Shown here: positions 34,844 to 43,653 of the stretch, piece by piece
Layout of the letters: every line of letters starts with the position of its first letter
Position numbering within the stretch: the stretch's first letter is position 1
Source of the DNA: AB-137-C09 sp964645625
GTDB lineage: Bacteria > Pseudomonadota > Zetaproteobacteria > Mariprofundales > Mariprofundaceae
Direction of reading: 5' to 3'
Assembly: GCA_964645625.1 (NCBI GenBank)
Contig: CAZYAI010000005.1
Location: forward strand, 16,309-80,308
Length of the DNA stretch: 64,000 nucleotides
The notes under the pieces: generated by a model
What the model saw: the letters and a program-made list of their open reading frames with translations, nothing else
Told to the model about the DNA's origin: nothing
The model's database searches: none
Translations under genes and position numbers: made by a program

Positions 34844-35247
34844 AACTGGTGTTGGGTTTAGGCTGTGACAGAGGGGCTAGCGCGCAAGCAATCATAAGTG
34901 CTATTCGTTTAGCGTTAGCCTCGGTGGATGCCTCGTTGGAGGCGGTGATTGCTGCCGCTTCCATTGATAAAAAGTCTGATGAGTTGGGTTTGTTGCAAGT
35001 TTGCAAACAACATGGCTGGAAGCTTAACTTTTACCCAGCAACGCAACTATGCAAGGTCGCTGTACCCAATCCGTCGGCGGTAGTGATGCGCTACATGGGT
35101 ACACCGTCGGTGGGTGAGGCCGCTGCTATTATATGTGCAAACAGCGATCAACATCATTTAATCGTGGAAAAGTTCAAATACCGCAGCCCCGACGATGGCA
35201 AACACGTCACTGTGTCAGTATGCGAGGCAGAGACAAAAATATCCTGA
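34840..35247 (+). CDS. CobE / CbiG C-terminal domain protein
   Basis: This 135-residue protein matches the C-terminal domain of CbiG, also found alone as CobE in the aerobic cobalamin pathway. The GLGCDRGASAQAIISAI start and the ASIDKKSDELGLLQVCKQHGW segment are diagnostic, and PSVGEAAAII near the end also fits. It begins inside the stop region of the cbiG N-terminal gene. The two together reconstitute a full CbiG. No further corrin gene follows; the next region is a toxin-antitoxin module. Confidence 0.86.
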   Translation: MKLVLGLGCDRGASAQAIISAIRLALASVDASLEAVIAAASIDKKSDELGLLQVCKQHGWKLNFYPATQLCKVAVPNPSAVVMRYMGTPSVGEAAAIICANSDQHHLIVEKFKYRSPDDGKHVTVSVCEAETKIS

Positions 35248-35380
35248 ATTCGGTTTAGAAGTTTAGGATAGTATTGAGAACACCTACCATTAGGAAAAAG
35301 TAACTTCATAATCAATATGTTACACAGGTTATCGATCGATTGAAACTAACTTGCCTCACGCCCCGAGTTTGCAGATCAAC

Positions 35381-35421
35381 TTCAACTGCATTACGATTCG
35401 TGCTACAATGTATTACATTGT
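35381..35421 (+). promoter_or_regulatory. Promoter with palindromic operator of the toxin-antitoxin operon
   Basis: TTCAAC (35381-35386), 17 bp, and TACAAT (35404-35409) form a credible sigma-70 promoter. The perfect palindrome ACAATGT-ATT-ACATTGT (35405-35421) overlaps the -10 and transcription start, as expected for autorepression by a ribbon-helix-helix antitoxin. The structure is visible; binding is inferred. Confidence 0.7.
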
Positions 35422-35445
35422 AATCTCATGTCAGGGAGTGGTATC

Positions 35446-35712
35446 ATGGGTATAACTAGCGTTCGAATTCGTGATGAGGTTTCACTTCAACTGGAGCAGA
35501 CAGCAGCCAGACTGCATCGCTCCAAAAGCTCAGTGATCAATCAGGCTATCCTCGAATTTTTGGAGCGGGAGAGCAAAGAACAGCATCAGTGGCAGGAAAC
35601 GCTTGATGCGCTTCAGTCACTTCGTCATGGGCAGGTTGTTTCCAGTGAGACCGTTCATGACTGGCTTTCCAGTTGGGGGACAGATGAAGAGTCCGCCGCG
35701 CCTGGATCATGA
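35446..35712 (+). CDS. Ribbon-helix-helix antitoxin (CopG/RelB-like)
   Basis: The 88-residue product begins with a beta-strand and two helices of the ribbon-helix-helix fold (about 2-45: SVRIRDEV, LHRSKSSVINQAI), which would bind the palindrome just upstream and repress the operon. The C-terminal half, rich in Glu, Gln and Trp, should wrap the toxin. AGGGAG 7 nt upstream favours the ATG at 35446 over an earlier one at 35428. The stop overlaps the toxin start by 4 bp, the usual arrangement for such pairs. Function follows from family and context. Confidence 0.88.
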   Translation: MGITSVRIRDEVSLQLEQTAARLHRSKSSVINQAILEFLERESKEQHQWQETLDALQSLRHGQVVSSETVHDWLSSWGTDEESAAPGS

Positions 35713-35993
35713 TCCAACTGGTTTACACCCGTGAAGCTGTAAACGATCTTAAACGTCTTCGCGCATTTATTGCTACCCACAATCCCAACTCAGCGGAGAA
35801 GATCGCTGCCGAGTTGATCAAGCGCATCAAGCTGTTGCAGCAGATGCCGATGATGGGGAACCCTGTGACTCAGGCTCCCGACCCTGAGGTGATTCGCGAT
35901 ATGGTGTTTGGTGCATACGTAGTGCGTTATGCTGTTCATGGGCAGACATTGGCGATTTTAAGGGTTTGGCATCATTATGAAAGCAGAGCGTAA
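35709..35993 (+). CDS. RelE/ParE-family toxin
   Basis: The 94-residue product has the RelE/ParE fold: an N-terminal strand (IQLVYTREAVNDLKRLRAFI), two helices ending at IKLLQQMPMMGNPV, and the C-terminal strand set VIRDMVFGAYVVRYAVH and LAILRVWHHYESR. ParE members block DNA gyrase and RelE members cut ribosome-bound mRNA; the sequence looks more like ParE or the plasmid stabilisation group, but I cannot decide. It is coupled to the antitoxin gene. All core strands are present, so it is probably functional. Confidence 0.88.
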   Translation: MIQLVYTREAVNDLKRLRAFIATHNPNSAEKIAAELIKRIKLLQQMPMMGNPVTQAPDPEVIRDMVFGAYVVRYAVHGQTLAILRVWHHYESRA

Positions 35994-35996
35994 GAC

Positions 35997-36219
35997 TTGA
36001 AGATTATGGCGGTAATCCACGTCGCAAAGCTTGCTCGTATGCTATCCAACCTTGATATAGCTGAATGCCCAGATGACCTTGATCTACCAAGCTACCGCCC
36101 CCATGAACTCAAAGGCAAGCGAGCTAGCGTATGGTCAGTCAATCACCGTACAAGCCAACTGGCGTATCACCTTTCGTTTTATTGGTCGGGATCTTGAATT
36201 CAGGCCTAATACGATTTAG
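35997..36219 (+). pseudogene. Frameshifted HigB/RelE-type toxin remnant
   Basis: Reading frame 1 encodes AKLARMLSNLDIAECPDDLD, then LPSYRPHELKGKRASVWSV, which is the middle of a HigB-type toxin. After about 36140 the homology moves to another frame, which reads VQANWRITFRFIGRDLE and ends at TAG 36217-36219. The two halves join to the typical HigB core LKG..WSV..NWRITFRF, so a small indel has broken the gene, and the N-terminal 30 or so residues are also missing. No HigA antitoxin follows. It is therefore a relic beside an intact pair. Confidence 0.75.
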
Positions 36220-36226
36220 CAAACCA

Positions 36227-36622
36227 CTAAGAACGCAGCAGATGAAGTTGCAACAGCAAACGCATTGTTATTGGGTTCAGGGCGATCATCAGGCACCAGT
36301 GGTCGGGAAATGCCCACCAGATCAGCAGCGTTGCGTGCCCTGCACCGATACAGAACGACTGCATCTTCGTTTGCGGGCGCAGCCAATATCGTTTGAGCAA
36401 CAGCTCCAATGGCCAGACGGCGACGAGCAAAATAGCGAGAAGAAGCGGTGAAAAGAAAAATGCAATCTGTGGTGCCATATTGGGCATGTAGCCCATCATT
36501 TCATAGTACTCAAGGCGAAGTGAAAGCAATATCAACAGACCAGTAAATGCTCCCGCTGACTGAAATAAAGCATCCTTTTCTCTAGCAGCCTGATCATCTC
36601 TTTGCACCTGGTTCATATCCAT
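36227..36622 (-). CDS. Small uncharacterised membrane protein
   Basis: The 131-residue product has a polar, charged N-terminus (about 1-22) and probably three membrane segments at about 24-42, 51-75 and 90-115. I do not recognise a family. GAGG 6 nt upstream of the ATG at 36622 makes it a credible gene, and the hydrophobic pattern is not expected by chance. Its 3' end meets the toxin relic. Base use is similar to its surroundings. Confidence 0.6.
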   Translation of the reverse strand: MDMNQVQRDDQAAREKDALFQSAGAFTGLLILLSLRLEYYEMMGYMPNMAPQIAFFFSPLLLAILLVAVWPLELLLKRYWLRPQTKMQSFCIGAGHATLLIWWAFPDHWCLMIALNPITMRLLLQLHLLRS

Positions 36623-36797
36623 ACTTGCCTCTTGATCGCTTCAGATATCATAACTGATACAATCTAAATCCTGTAACTCTGTTTCTCTAAATGGGTAAAA
36701 AAGAGCGTACTTCTATCACCCCAGAAGCTTCTGTTGGCGCGAAAAGAAAAGGTTGTTTTGCAGGGTCAAGGCTAGATTTTGCACTTACACCTTAAAC

Positions 36798-37640
36798 TCA
36801 GGACTGCTTACTTTCTTTTCCTTCAGTGTTGGTCTTAATACGGATGGTTTCTATGCGGCGAGGGCTGGCTTGCTCAATGGTCACTTGTAAACCTTCAAGT
36901 TGAATCTCTTCACCTTGTTGTGGAATCCGACCTGTGTGCGTAATAATTAGACCACCTAAGGTATCAAAGTCGCCTTCTAACAAACGTTCTGGCAAAACAA
37001 TAGTGTCTTCTAAATCTTCAATACGCACACGCGCTGAAATCAAGATGCCATTATCGGTATGGCGAATATCTTGCTGCATATCCTGTTCTTCTTCCGCACT
37101 GAGTGGACCGAAGATTTCACCTAATAAATCGGATAGCGTAACCAGACCAGCCGTGCCGCCAAATTCATCCCTCACAATCGCGGCGTGACTTTGCGAACGC
37201 ATACGCGATAATAAGCTGCTGACTTTTTCGAGTTCGGACACCCAAATCGGTTGCAGTACCATATCGCGCAAGGGTGGCGTGCGTTGTTCCACCAAAGCAG
37301 CAAACAGTTCGCGAATATGGATAATGCCAATAATATGATCCAATGAACCATCGACTACAGGCATGCGTACAATGTGCGCTTGCAACATTTTTTCGCAGGT
37401 TTGTTGTACCGAAGCGTGTTGATCGATGTACACAATATCAGGACGTGGCGTCATAATCTCACGCACGCGAATTTCATGGAAGCTAATAAAGCTTTCTAAC
37501 GATTCACGATCCTCTTCCGAGCTAATGGCTTCAGCACGACGAATAATAGCAAGCAACTCTTCGGCATCACGACCTGGACGCAAGCGTTTGATGGCACGGT
37601 CGCGCCAGCCTTCTTGCATGTTTTTGAATCGTTCAAACAT
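36798..37640 (-). CDS. corC: CorC-like CBS-domain protein
   Basis: CorC-type proteins are linked to magnesium/cobalt efflux and are found beside ybeY. The 280-residue cytosolic form has an N-terminal helix region, two CBS domains (about 65-125 and 130-190, starting IREIMTPRPDIVYID-like and ending AIVRDEFGGTAGLVTLSDLL), and a C-terminal CorC_HlyC domain (about 200-275). There is no membrane domain, unlike the longer CNNM-type relatives. Its start overlaps the end of ybeY by 8 bp, so it is translated as the last gene of miaB-ybeZ-ybeY-corC. The lnt gene that often follows is absent here. Confidence 0.95.
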   Translation of the reverse strand: MFERFKNMQEGWRDRAIKRLRPGRDAEELLAIIRRAEAISSEEDRESLESFISFHEIRVREIMTPRPDIVYIDQHASVQQTCEKMLQAHIVRMPVVDGSLDHIIGIIHIRELFAALVEQRTPPLRDMVLQPIWVSELEKVSSLLSRMRSQSHAAIVRDEFGGTAGLVTLSDLLGEIFGPLSAEEEQDMQQDIRHTDNGILISARVRIEDLEDTIVLPERLLEGDFDTLGGLIITHTGRIPQQGEEIQLEGLQVTIEQASPRRIETIRIKTNTEGKESKQS

Positions 37641-38118
37641 GGCTGGGGTAAGGGTCGTGCAGCTCCAGTGCAGCCATGCAACGGCGTTCTAAGCTTTGCA
37701 TCTGCTCGGCATCGTCATCATCCACATGATCGTAACCCAATAAGTGTAACACACCGTGAATCAACAAATGTAACACATGATCCAACAGCGGTAATTCCAA
37801 TCGCTGTGCCTCGTCAGCGACAAAAGGCAGAGCCAATACAATATCGCCCAGTGGCAAGGCTGGAACAAAGTCTGGTCCATCTTGCATCGGGAAAGATAAT
37901 ACATCCGTCACCCGATCTTTTTGCCGCCATTCGCTATTTAGCTGCTGCACCGTGTCATTGCTGGCAATACTCACGCATAATGGCGCAGCGCACATCTGTG
38001 GCATGGCGACGGTCTGCAAGGTTTGCATTACAGCAGACTCTATCGCTTGCGCCCATTGCATAGAACGTGGCTCCTCACCCTCTACATCATCATCAACGAT
38101 GATCTCTAGCCCGCTCAT
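37633..38118 (-). CDS. ybeY: Endoribonuclease YbeY
   Basis: YbeY is a metal-dependent endoribonuclease that matures 16S rRNA and takes part in ribosome quality control. The 161-residue product has the zinc motif HGVLHLLGYDH (H121, H125, H131) and the conserved DRVTDVLSFPM. An acidic N-terminal region (IIVDDDVEGEE) is a little unusual but the length is normal. It overlaps ybeZ by 4 bp upstream and corC by 8 bp downstream, so it is coupled to both. Confidence 0.96.
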   Translation of the reverse strand: MSGLEIIVDDDVEGEEPRSMQWAQAIESAVMQTLQTVAMPQMCAAPLCVSIASNDTVQQLNSEWRQKDRVTDVLSFPMQDGPDFVPALPLGDIVLALPFVADEAQRLELPLLDHVLHLLIHGVLHLLGYDHVDDDDAEQMQSLERRCMAALELHDPYPSHV

Positions 38119-39083
38119 CCTCTGTTTTCTCCATCGTGTTCATAAGCTTTGACAATGCTTTCAACCAAGCGGTGGCGTACCACATCATGCGCCTCTAGGT
38201 AGCAAATGCGTATGTCCTTCACATTGCGCAAGACATGAATGGCATGCAGCAAGCCACTCATAGAATCGCGTGGCAAATCCACTTGGGTCACATCACCTGT
38301 TACCACCATGCGCGAAGAAAAACCCAGACGGGTGAGGAACATTTTCATCTGTGAGCGCGTAGTATTTTGCGCCTCATCTAAAATCACGAAAGCATCATTC
38401 AGCGTGCGTCCGCGCATATAAGCCAAGGGCGCGATTTCAATACGCCGCTGCTCCATCAAGGCAAGCATCTTTTCACTGCCTAGCATATCGGAGAGGGCAT
38501 CAAACAAGGGGGTAAGGTAAGGGTCAACCTTTTGCTGTAAATCACCAGGTAAAAAGCCCAAACGTTCGCCCGCTTCCACCGCTGGACGGGTGAGGATAAT
38601 CCGCTCCACCGTGCCATTGGTCAGGGCAGCAACCGCAGCGGCAACCGCAAGGTAGGTCTTACCACTCCCCGCAGGTCCAATTGCCAGTGTAAGCACGGAT
38701 GCTTGCATCGCCCGCAAGTAACGGTTTTGGTTGGGCGTTTTACCACTGATCTGACGACGTGCAGCCTGGAAGCTCACCTTATCAGGTAAAGCTTCAGGTG
38801 TGGCATCAACCGTTTCTGCCCGATGCAAACGCAATGCAGATTCCATCACAGGCTCAGGGATCTCGCCCTTTTCTGCTGTTGCTTTGAACGATTTAATCAT
38901 ATGAGCCGCCGTTGCCGCTTGCGCACCATCAATGTGCCAATCACCAGGGTGACCATAAAACGACACCTGCAAAGCATTTTCCATACGGTTAATGTTTTGC
39001 TGTTCAGGACCACACAGGTGACGAATCGCAGCAGCCGACCAATCAGTTAATGTTAAGTGAACGTTTGTGGCTGACTCAGTCAT
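38115..39083 (-). CDS. ybeZ: PhoH-like ATPase YbeZ
   Basis: YbeZ is a PhoH-family ATPase, probably an RNA helicase-like partner of YbeY. The 322-residue product has an N-terminal region of about 100 residues, Walker A at 136-143 (GPAGSGKT), Walker B VILDEAQNTT, the segment RGRTLNDAF, and VVTGDVTQVDLPR. The order and spacing match other proteobacterial YbeZ proteins. It overlaps miaB by 8 bp and ybeY by 4 bp. Confidence 0.95.
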   Translation of the reverse strand: MTESATNVHLTLTDWSAAAIRHLCGPEQQNINRMENALQVSFYGHPGDWHIDGAQAATAAHMIKSFKATAEKGEIPEPVMESALRLHRAETVDATPEALPDKVSFQAARRQISGKTPNQNRYLRAMQASVLTLAIGPAGSGKTYLAVAAAVAALTNGTVERIILTRPAVEAGERLGFLPGDLQQKVDPYLTPLFDALSDMLGSEKMLALMEQRRIEIAPLAYMRGRTLNDAFVILDEAQNTTRSQMKMFLTRLGFSSRMVVTGDVTQVDLPRDSMSGLLHAIHVLRNVKDIRICYLEAHDVVRHRLVESIVKAYEHDGENRG

Positions 39084-40443
39084 CTTTAATCACCAGCTCG
39101 CCGCGCAATGACTGCCCGTAAGCTGTGGTGATACGCACATTCACCAATTGCCCCACCAAGCGTGGTTGACCGCTAAAATGCACAATCTTGAAATCTTCTG
39201 TACGCCCTTGCAGATCACCCGCGTTTTTAATACTCGTTTTTTCCACCAATACAGGCTGCACCGTGCCAATATGGCGTTGCAGCGAGGCGGCAGACAATTC
39301 TGCCATCAATGCGAGCAAGCGTTGCAGTCGTTCATCTTTTACGGTTTCTGGCACGTTGTCATCGCTGTCTGCGGCTGGCGTACCAGGGCGTGCTGAGTAC
39401 TTGAAGCAATAGGCCGAGTCATAAGCCACCTGCCGCACCAGATCCAAGGTTTGCTCAAAATCTTCATCTGTTTCACCAGGGTAACCCACAATAAAATCAG
39501 ATGACAATGCGATATGCGGGCAGTGTTTACGTAGCGCAGCAATGGTATGGAAATAGCTTTGGCGATCATGGCCACGGTGCATGGCTTTAAGCACACGGTC
39601 AGAGCCACTTTGCACGGGCAAGTGAATAAATGGCATCAGCACAGGGATTTCGCCAAAAGCACGAGCCAAATCTTCGTTCATTTCCATCGGATGACTGGTG
39701 GTGAAACGCAGGCGTTTAAGGCCGTCTAATTCACTCAATGCATAGAGCAGCATGGTAAAATCCCACTCTTCGCCATCAGGGCCAACAGCGCGATAGCCAT
39801 TCACATTCTGCCCCAGCAGCGTGATTTCGATGCAACCTGAATCCAACACCGCTTGGCAGTCAGCAATCACATCAGCAACAGGGCGCGATATTTCTGCACC
39901 ACGGGTGTAGGGAACCACGCAAAAGGTACAGAACTTATCACAACCTTCCATGATGGTGACAAAGGCAGAAATTCCCTGCTTTAAGCCATCTTCTGTCTTA
40001 GGCAGGTGGTCAAACTTCTCAATCTCGGGCATGTCCGTATCGGTCACGCGCACCCGTTCGCGACGAATTTTGTTAATCATCGCGGGTAAATGGTGGTAGG
40101 ACTGCGGCCCGAACACGGCATCAACAAAAGGGGCGCGACGTTGAATGCGCTCACCTTCTTGCTGTGCCACACAACCACCCACGCCAATAATGAGCGATGG
40201 GTTTTTGAGCTTCAAAAGGCGGTAACGCCCTAATTCAGAATAAACTTTTTCTTCTGCTTTTTCACGAACCGAACAAGTATTCATAAGAATAACATCCGCT
40301 TCTTGTGGCGTGGCAACCAAACGCAGACCGTAAGCTTGTTGCATCAGGTCAACCATACGGGATGAATCGTACTCATTCATCTGGCAACCGTAGGTTTTGA
40401 TAAACAGGGTATCAATCGAGGTGAGGGTATCTTGGCTTTTCAT
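39076..40443 (-). CDS. miaB: tRNA-2-methylthio-N6-isopentenyladenosine synthase MiaB
   Basis: MiaB is a radical-SAM methylthiotransferase that adds the methylthio group to i6A37 in tRNAs reading U-starting codons. The 455-residue enzyme has the N-terminal UPF0004 domain with cluster ligands C20, C57 and C91, the radical-SAM cluster C168-x3-C172-x2-C175 (GCDKFCTFC), and a C-terminal TRAM domain (about 385-450). The substrate signature TYGCQMNEYDS is standard. It leads the miaB-ybeZ-ybeY-corC operon. miaA is not present in the window. Confidence 0.97.
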   Translation of the reverse strand: MKSQDTLTSIDTLFIKTYGCQMNEYDSSRMVDLMQQAYGLRLVATPQEADVILMNTCSVREKAEEKVYSELGRYRLLKLKNPSLIIGVGGCVAQQEGERIQRRAPFVDAVFGPQSYHHLPAMINKIRRERVRVTDTDMPEIEKFDHLPKTEDGLKQGISAFVTIMEGCDKFCTFCVVPYTRGAEISRPVADVIADCQAVLDSGCIEITLLGQNVNGYRAVGPDGEEWDFTMLLYALSELDGLKRLRFTTSHPMEMNEDLARAFGEIPVLMPFIHLPVQSGSDRVLKAMHRGHDRQSYFHTIAALRKHCPHIALSSDFIVGYPGETDEDFEQTLDLVRQVAYDSAYCFKYSARPGTPAADSDDNVPETVKDERLQRLLALMAELSAASLQRHIGTVQPVLVEKTSIKNAGDLQGRTEDFKIVHFSGQPRLVGQLVNVRITTAYGQSLRGELVIKDD

Positions 40444-40582
40444 GGATAGGCGGGAATGCTAAAAAGTTGTGGCACTTAGGCAAGCTGCAACGCATAAAAC
40501 TGCTCTTTGCAAGCGTACGGCATCGTTTGCAAACAGCTCAGGTTCATATTACCGTCCCACACTTCAAAGGAAGGAGCATCCC

Positions 40583-41329
40583 ATGGCTACAGTTTTATCT
40601 GGTCGGACTGCACGATTCATCGGTATCTTATTTGTTGTGCTCGTATTGGGGGCTTGTTCTACCCGATCTATCTCTAACTCAGGGTATCAGGAAGAGAATT
40701 ACTTTGGCGGTAAAAGTGCTCCCGAGAACCCCTTTTATCAAGGTGAGCTTAGCGAATTTGATGTTCTTGGCATTGACGTAAACGGCAAGATCACTGAGCA
40801 GGATATTCAAATAGCACTTGAGCAGTCAGCTAAAGTGACGTTAAAAAAGGGGACGAAGATACTGTTGATTCAGTCTGGTGCATTGATTCCTGACGGTAGT
40901 ATGATTGAGTCGATGAGAAAGTACTACAATACCTCTACATTCTCAGGCGTACCAAGCAAGCAGAAAGGTGAAAATTATTCAAAACTACTTCGCCTTTCCG
41001 CCGCGAAGGGAGGCTTTACCACGATTGTAGTCTATTGGGGGCTTTTGGAGACAGCGCAGAAAGGACTTACCTCTAAAACTATCTCTTGGGTTCCGTTTAT
41101 AGGTAGTGTGATTCCCGATGAGGATCAACATATGCGAATTAACCTTAAACTTGCGCTTGTGGATGTCAAAACAGGTAGCTGGGAAACATTCTCGCCAATA
41201 CCTTTTGATAATACCGCGATGAGCAGCAGAAGTACGCGTGGCGCAAAAGATCAAAAGCAGATTGATGTTCTGAAGAATAAAGCCTACGCCGCCGCAGTAG
41301 AAGAACTTATACTTCGTTATTCGCGGTAA
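40583..41329 (+). CDS. Uncharacterised outer- or inner-membrane lipoprotein
   Basis: The 248-residue product begins with a lipoprotein signal (RFIGILFVVLVLGACS, lipobox LGAC) and is probably anchored by that Cys. The mature part has the repeated-looking segments LKKGTKILLIQSGALIPDGSM and KGGFTTIVVYWGLLE and a C-terminal helix AYAAAVEELILRYSR. I do not recognise a family. AAGGAGC before the ATG at 40583 is strong; a longer frame to 40469 would put the signal inside. It diverges from miaB and lies upstream of ffh, with which it is not obviously linked. Confidence 0.75.
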   Translation: MATVLSGRTARFIGILFVVLVLGACSTRSISNSGYQEENYFGGKSAPENPFYQGELSEFDVLGIDVNGKITEQDIQIALEQSAKVTLKKGTKILLIQSGALIPDGSMIESMRKYYNTSTFSGVPSKQKGENYSKLLRLSAAKGGFTTIVVYWGLLETAQKGLTSKTISWVPFIGSVIPDEDQHMRINLKLALVDVKTGSWETFSPIPFDNTAMSSRSTRGAKDQKQIDVLKNKAYAAAVEELILRYSR

Positions 41330-41419
41330 GAGGGCTTAAATTCAGCACCGTGCGTGACAATCTGCCATCTTCACGGTTTAATAGCGACCTGATACCCCTA
41401 AATATTTGTGAGTTTGTAT

Positions 41420-42769
41420 ATGTTTGATCGTTTAAGTCAGAAGCTGGGTGATATTACTGCAAAACTGCGTAAAACCGTCCGAATTACTGAGGCTGACCTT
41501 GATGCTACCTTGCGTGAAATGCGCTTGGCATTGCTTGAAGCGGATGTTGCCCTGCCTGTTGTTCGCCACTTAATGGCTGAAGCACGTGAGCGCGCACTGG
41601 GCGAAGAAGTCGCTAAAAGCCTGCAACCTGGTCAAGTTATTATCAAAATATTACATGATGTACTGGGTGATGTGCTTGGTGGCGAACGTCATCCGTTAAA
41701 TCTTTCGGCGATTCCTTCGGTTATTTTATTGTGTGGCTTGCAGGGTGCTGGTAAAACGACAACTGCTGGTAAATTGGCGCGCATGCTCTCCAACGAGGGT
41801 AAAAAAGTAGCTGTCACCAGTGTCGATTCAACACGTCCAGCGGCACGCGAACAGTTGCGGGTACTCGCCAATCAAGTAAACGTCCCCTATTTATCAACCG
41901 AAGAGCAAGCAGGCTCAGCACTTGAAATGGCACAATCAGCTTTGCAACAGGCACGGCTTGGTGGTCACCATGTATTGATTTTGGATACCGCAGGTCGTCA
42001 AGTTGTTGATGATGCTTTGATGGCCGAGATTGAAGAGATTGCCACAGGTATTCAGGCAAGCGAACGCTTATTGGTGCTTGATGCCATGACTGGGCAAACA
42101 GCATTGAAAATCGCCGAAGACTTCCATCAAGCAGTATCACTTTCTGGTTGTATTTTAAGTAAAACAGATGCTGATGTACGCGGAGGCGCGGCAATTTCCG
42201 TTGCTCATAGCACGCAAGTTCCCGTACGTTTTGTCGGCACGGGTGAAAAAGTTGATGCCTTTGAACTGTTTGACCCGCAACGCATGGCTGGCCGTATTTT
42301 GGGGCAAGGCGACGTGGTTGGCTTGGTCGAAAAAATCCAAGCCAATGTCGATCAGGAAAAAGCTACAAATTTAGCACGCAAAGTGAACAAAGGGACGTTT
42401 GACCTGATGGACTTTGCCGAGCAACTGGATCAAATGAAAAAAATGGGCGGCATGTCCAGCATGATGAAGATGATTCCTGGTCTTAAAATGCCTAGCGAAG
42501 CAGCTTCACAAATTGATGATTCATTGTTCAAACGCATGCAAGCTATGGTCTATTCGATGACACCAAAAGAGCGTCAGTTCCCACGCTTGCTCAATGCGAG
42601 TCGTAAAATGCGTATTGCGCGTGGTTCGGGCACTAGCGTCATGGAACTAAACCGCATGCTGAAGCAGTTTCAACAAATGCAGAAGATGATGAAGAAAGTA
42701 AAAGGTAAAAAAGGGCAACGCATGATGGCGCAAATGGCAGCGGGCATGAAAATTCCTGGCATGCACTAA
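41420..42769 (+). CDS. ffh: Signal recognition particle GTPase Ffh
   Basis: Ffh binds 4.5S RNA and signal peptides of nascent membrane proteins and delivers them to FtsY. The 449-residue protein has the N-terminal helical domain, G1 GLQGAGKTTTAGKLA, G2/insert region DSTRPAAREQL, G3 DTAGR, G4 SKTD (usually TKxD), and the Met-rich M domain (about 320-449) with RMLKQFQQMQKMMKK. The ATG at 41420 gives the usual MFDRL start; a GTG at 41408 would add four residues, and neither has a strong ribosome binding site. The G4 Ser for Thr change is mild. rpsP, which often follows, is absent. Confidence 0.97.
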   Translation: MFDRLSQKLGDITAKLRKTVRITEADLDATLREMRLALLEADVALPVVRHLMAEARERALGEEVAKSLQPGQVIIKILHDVLGDVLGGERHPLNLSAIPSVILLCGLQGAGKTTTAGKLARMLSNEGKKVAVTSVDSTRPAAREQLRVLANQVNVPYLSTEEQAGSALEMAQSALQQARLGGHHVLILDTAGRQVVDDALMAEIEEIATGIQASERLLVLDAMTGQTALKIAEDFHQAVSLSGCILSKTDADVRGGAAISVAHSTQVPVRFVGTGEKVDAFELFDPQRMAGRILGQGDVVGLVEKIQANVDQEKATNLARKVNKGTFDLMDFAEQLDQMKKMGGMSSMMKMIPGLKMPSEAASQIDDSLFKRMQAMVYSMTPKERQFPRLLNASRKMRIARGSGTSVMELNRMLKQFQQMQKMMKKVKGKKGQRMMAQMAAGMKIPGMH

Positions 42770-42999
42770 CGGATCTATCCAGTCTTGCGTCCGTTCACTG
42801 GATTGCGGATCGAGTCCACAATGACGTGTTTTTTGCGTCATGCCGCACTCGATGCGGTATCCCGTCTTGCGTCCGTTCACTGGATTGCGGATCAAGTCCG
42901 CAATGACGCATTGCTACGCGAAAAGGGGTACGTTAAAATCATGCGTGCGTAACATCCATTAACAGGGCTGCTGGCAGACGGTATCGAGGAGGAGGGGAG
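42770..42999. other. ffh / response regulator intergenic region
   Basis: These 230 bp hold two copies of an intergenic repeat (see 42782-42908) and a purine-rich Shine-Dalgarno tract at 42986-42999. No additional gene is seen. Confidence 0.6.
42782..42908. repeat. Two direct copies of a 45-bp intergenic repeat
   Basis: GTCTTGCGTCCGTTCACTGG and the rest of a 45-bp unit occur at 42782-42826 and again at 42864-42908 with only two changes (CGAGTCCACA versus CAAGTCCGCA). Each contains ATTGCGGATC..GTCC.CAAT, itself an inverted repeat. The 37 bp between them include GCCGCACTCGATGCGGTATC, another palindrome. This is a common type of intergenic REP cluster. Confidence 0.88.
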
Positions 43000-43653
43000 A
43001 TGGAAACAATGGATGAGAAATACTATCGGGTAGTAGTGATTGAGGACGACCCGCATACGCGAAGCTATTTAACCAAAACGATTGCTGCAGTCCCTCATAT
43101 GTTAGTCGTAGGGGATGCTGGTGATTGCGCAAGTGCCATGCCGCTATTGCGCACCGAACCTGATATTGCACTGATTGATTTAGGCTTGCCTGATGGCAGT
43201 GGCTTGGATTTGATCCGCAAACGTTTTTTTAAAAACTCCAAGACCCAGTTTGTCGTCATTACCGTCTTTGGCGATGAATCGCATGTGATTCCTGCGCTTG
43301 AGGCAGGAGCGTGTGGTTATTTAATGAAAGACTCTGCGCTGCCAGATATTGCCGAACTGATTGCACAAGTGCTAAGCGGCGGCTCCCCCATTTCCCCGAT
43401 TATTGCACGCAAATTACTTACGCGTTTTCGCGTGGACAACAATCAGGAGCAAGGGACGACACTCACCGAACGTGAGTTTGAGGTGCTTAACTTAATGTCC
43501 AAGGGTTACAATTATAACGAAACGGCCGAACACTTGGGGATTTCTTACCACACAGTGGTTTCCCATGTCCGTCACACCTATCGAAAGTTGGAAGTCACAT
43601 CCCGTGCTGAAGCAATTTATGAAGCCTCCCGCATGGGCTTGCTAAACATCTAG
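43000..43653 (+). CDS. NarL/LuxR-type response regulator (orphan)
   Basis: The 217-residue product has an N-terminal receiver domain (about 9-125) with VVIEDD and the phosphoacceptor Asp60 in IALIDLGLPDGSG, and a C-terminal LuxR-type helix-turn-helix (about 148-212) with LTEREFEVLNLMSKGYNYNE and HLGISYHTVVSHVRH. It should be a DNA-binding transcription regulator. No histidine kinase is nearby, so its partner is elsewhere. The Shine-Dalgarno region GAGGAGGAGGGGAG is unusually long and purine-rich. The stop codon TAG is formed by the first bases of the following inverted-repeat element. Confidence 0.9.
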   Translation: METMDEKYYRVVVIEDDPHTRSYLTKTIAAVPHMLVVGDAGDCASAMPLLRTEPDIALIDLGLPDGSGLDLIRKRFFKNSKTQFVVITVFGDESHVIPALEAGACGYLMKDSALPDIAELIAQVLSGGSPISPIIARKLLTRFRVDNNQEQGTTLTEREFEVLNLMSKGYNYNETAEHLGISYHTVVSHVRHTYRKLEVTSRAEAIYEASRMGLLNI

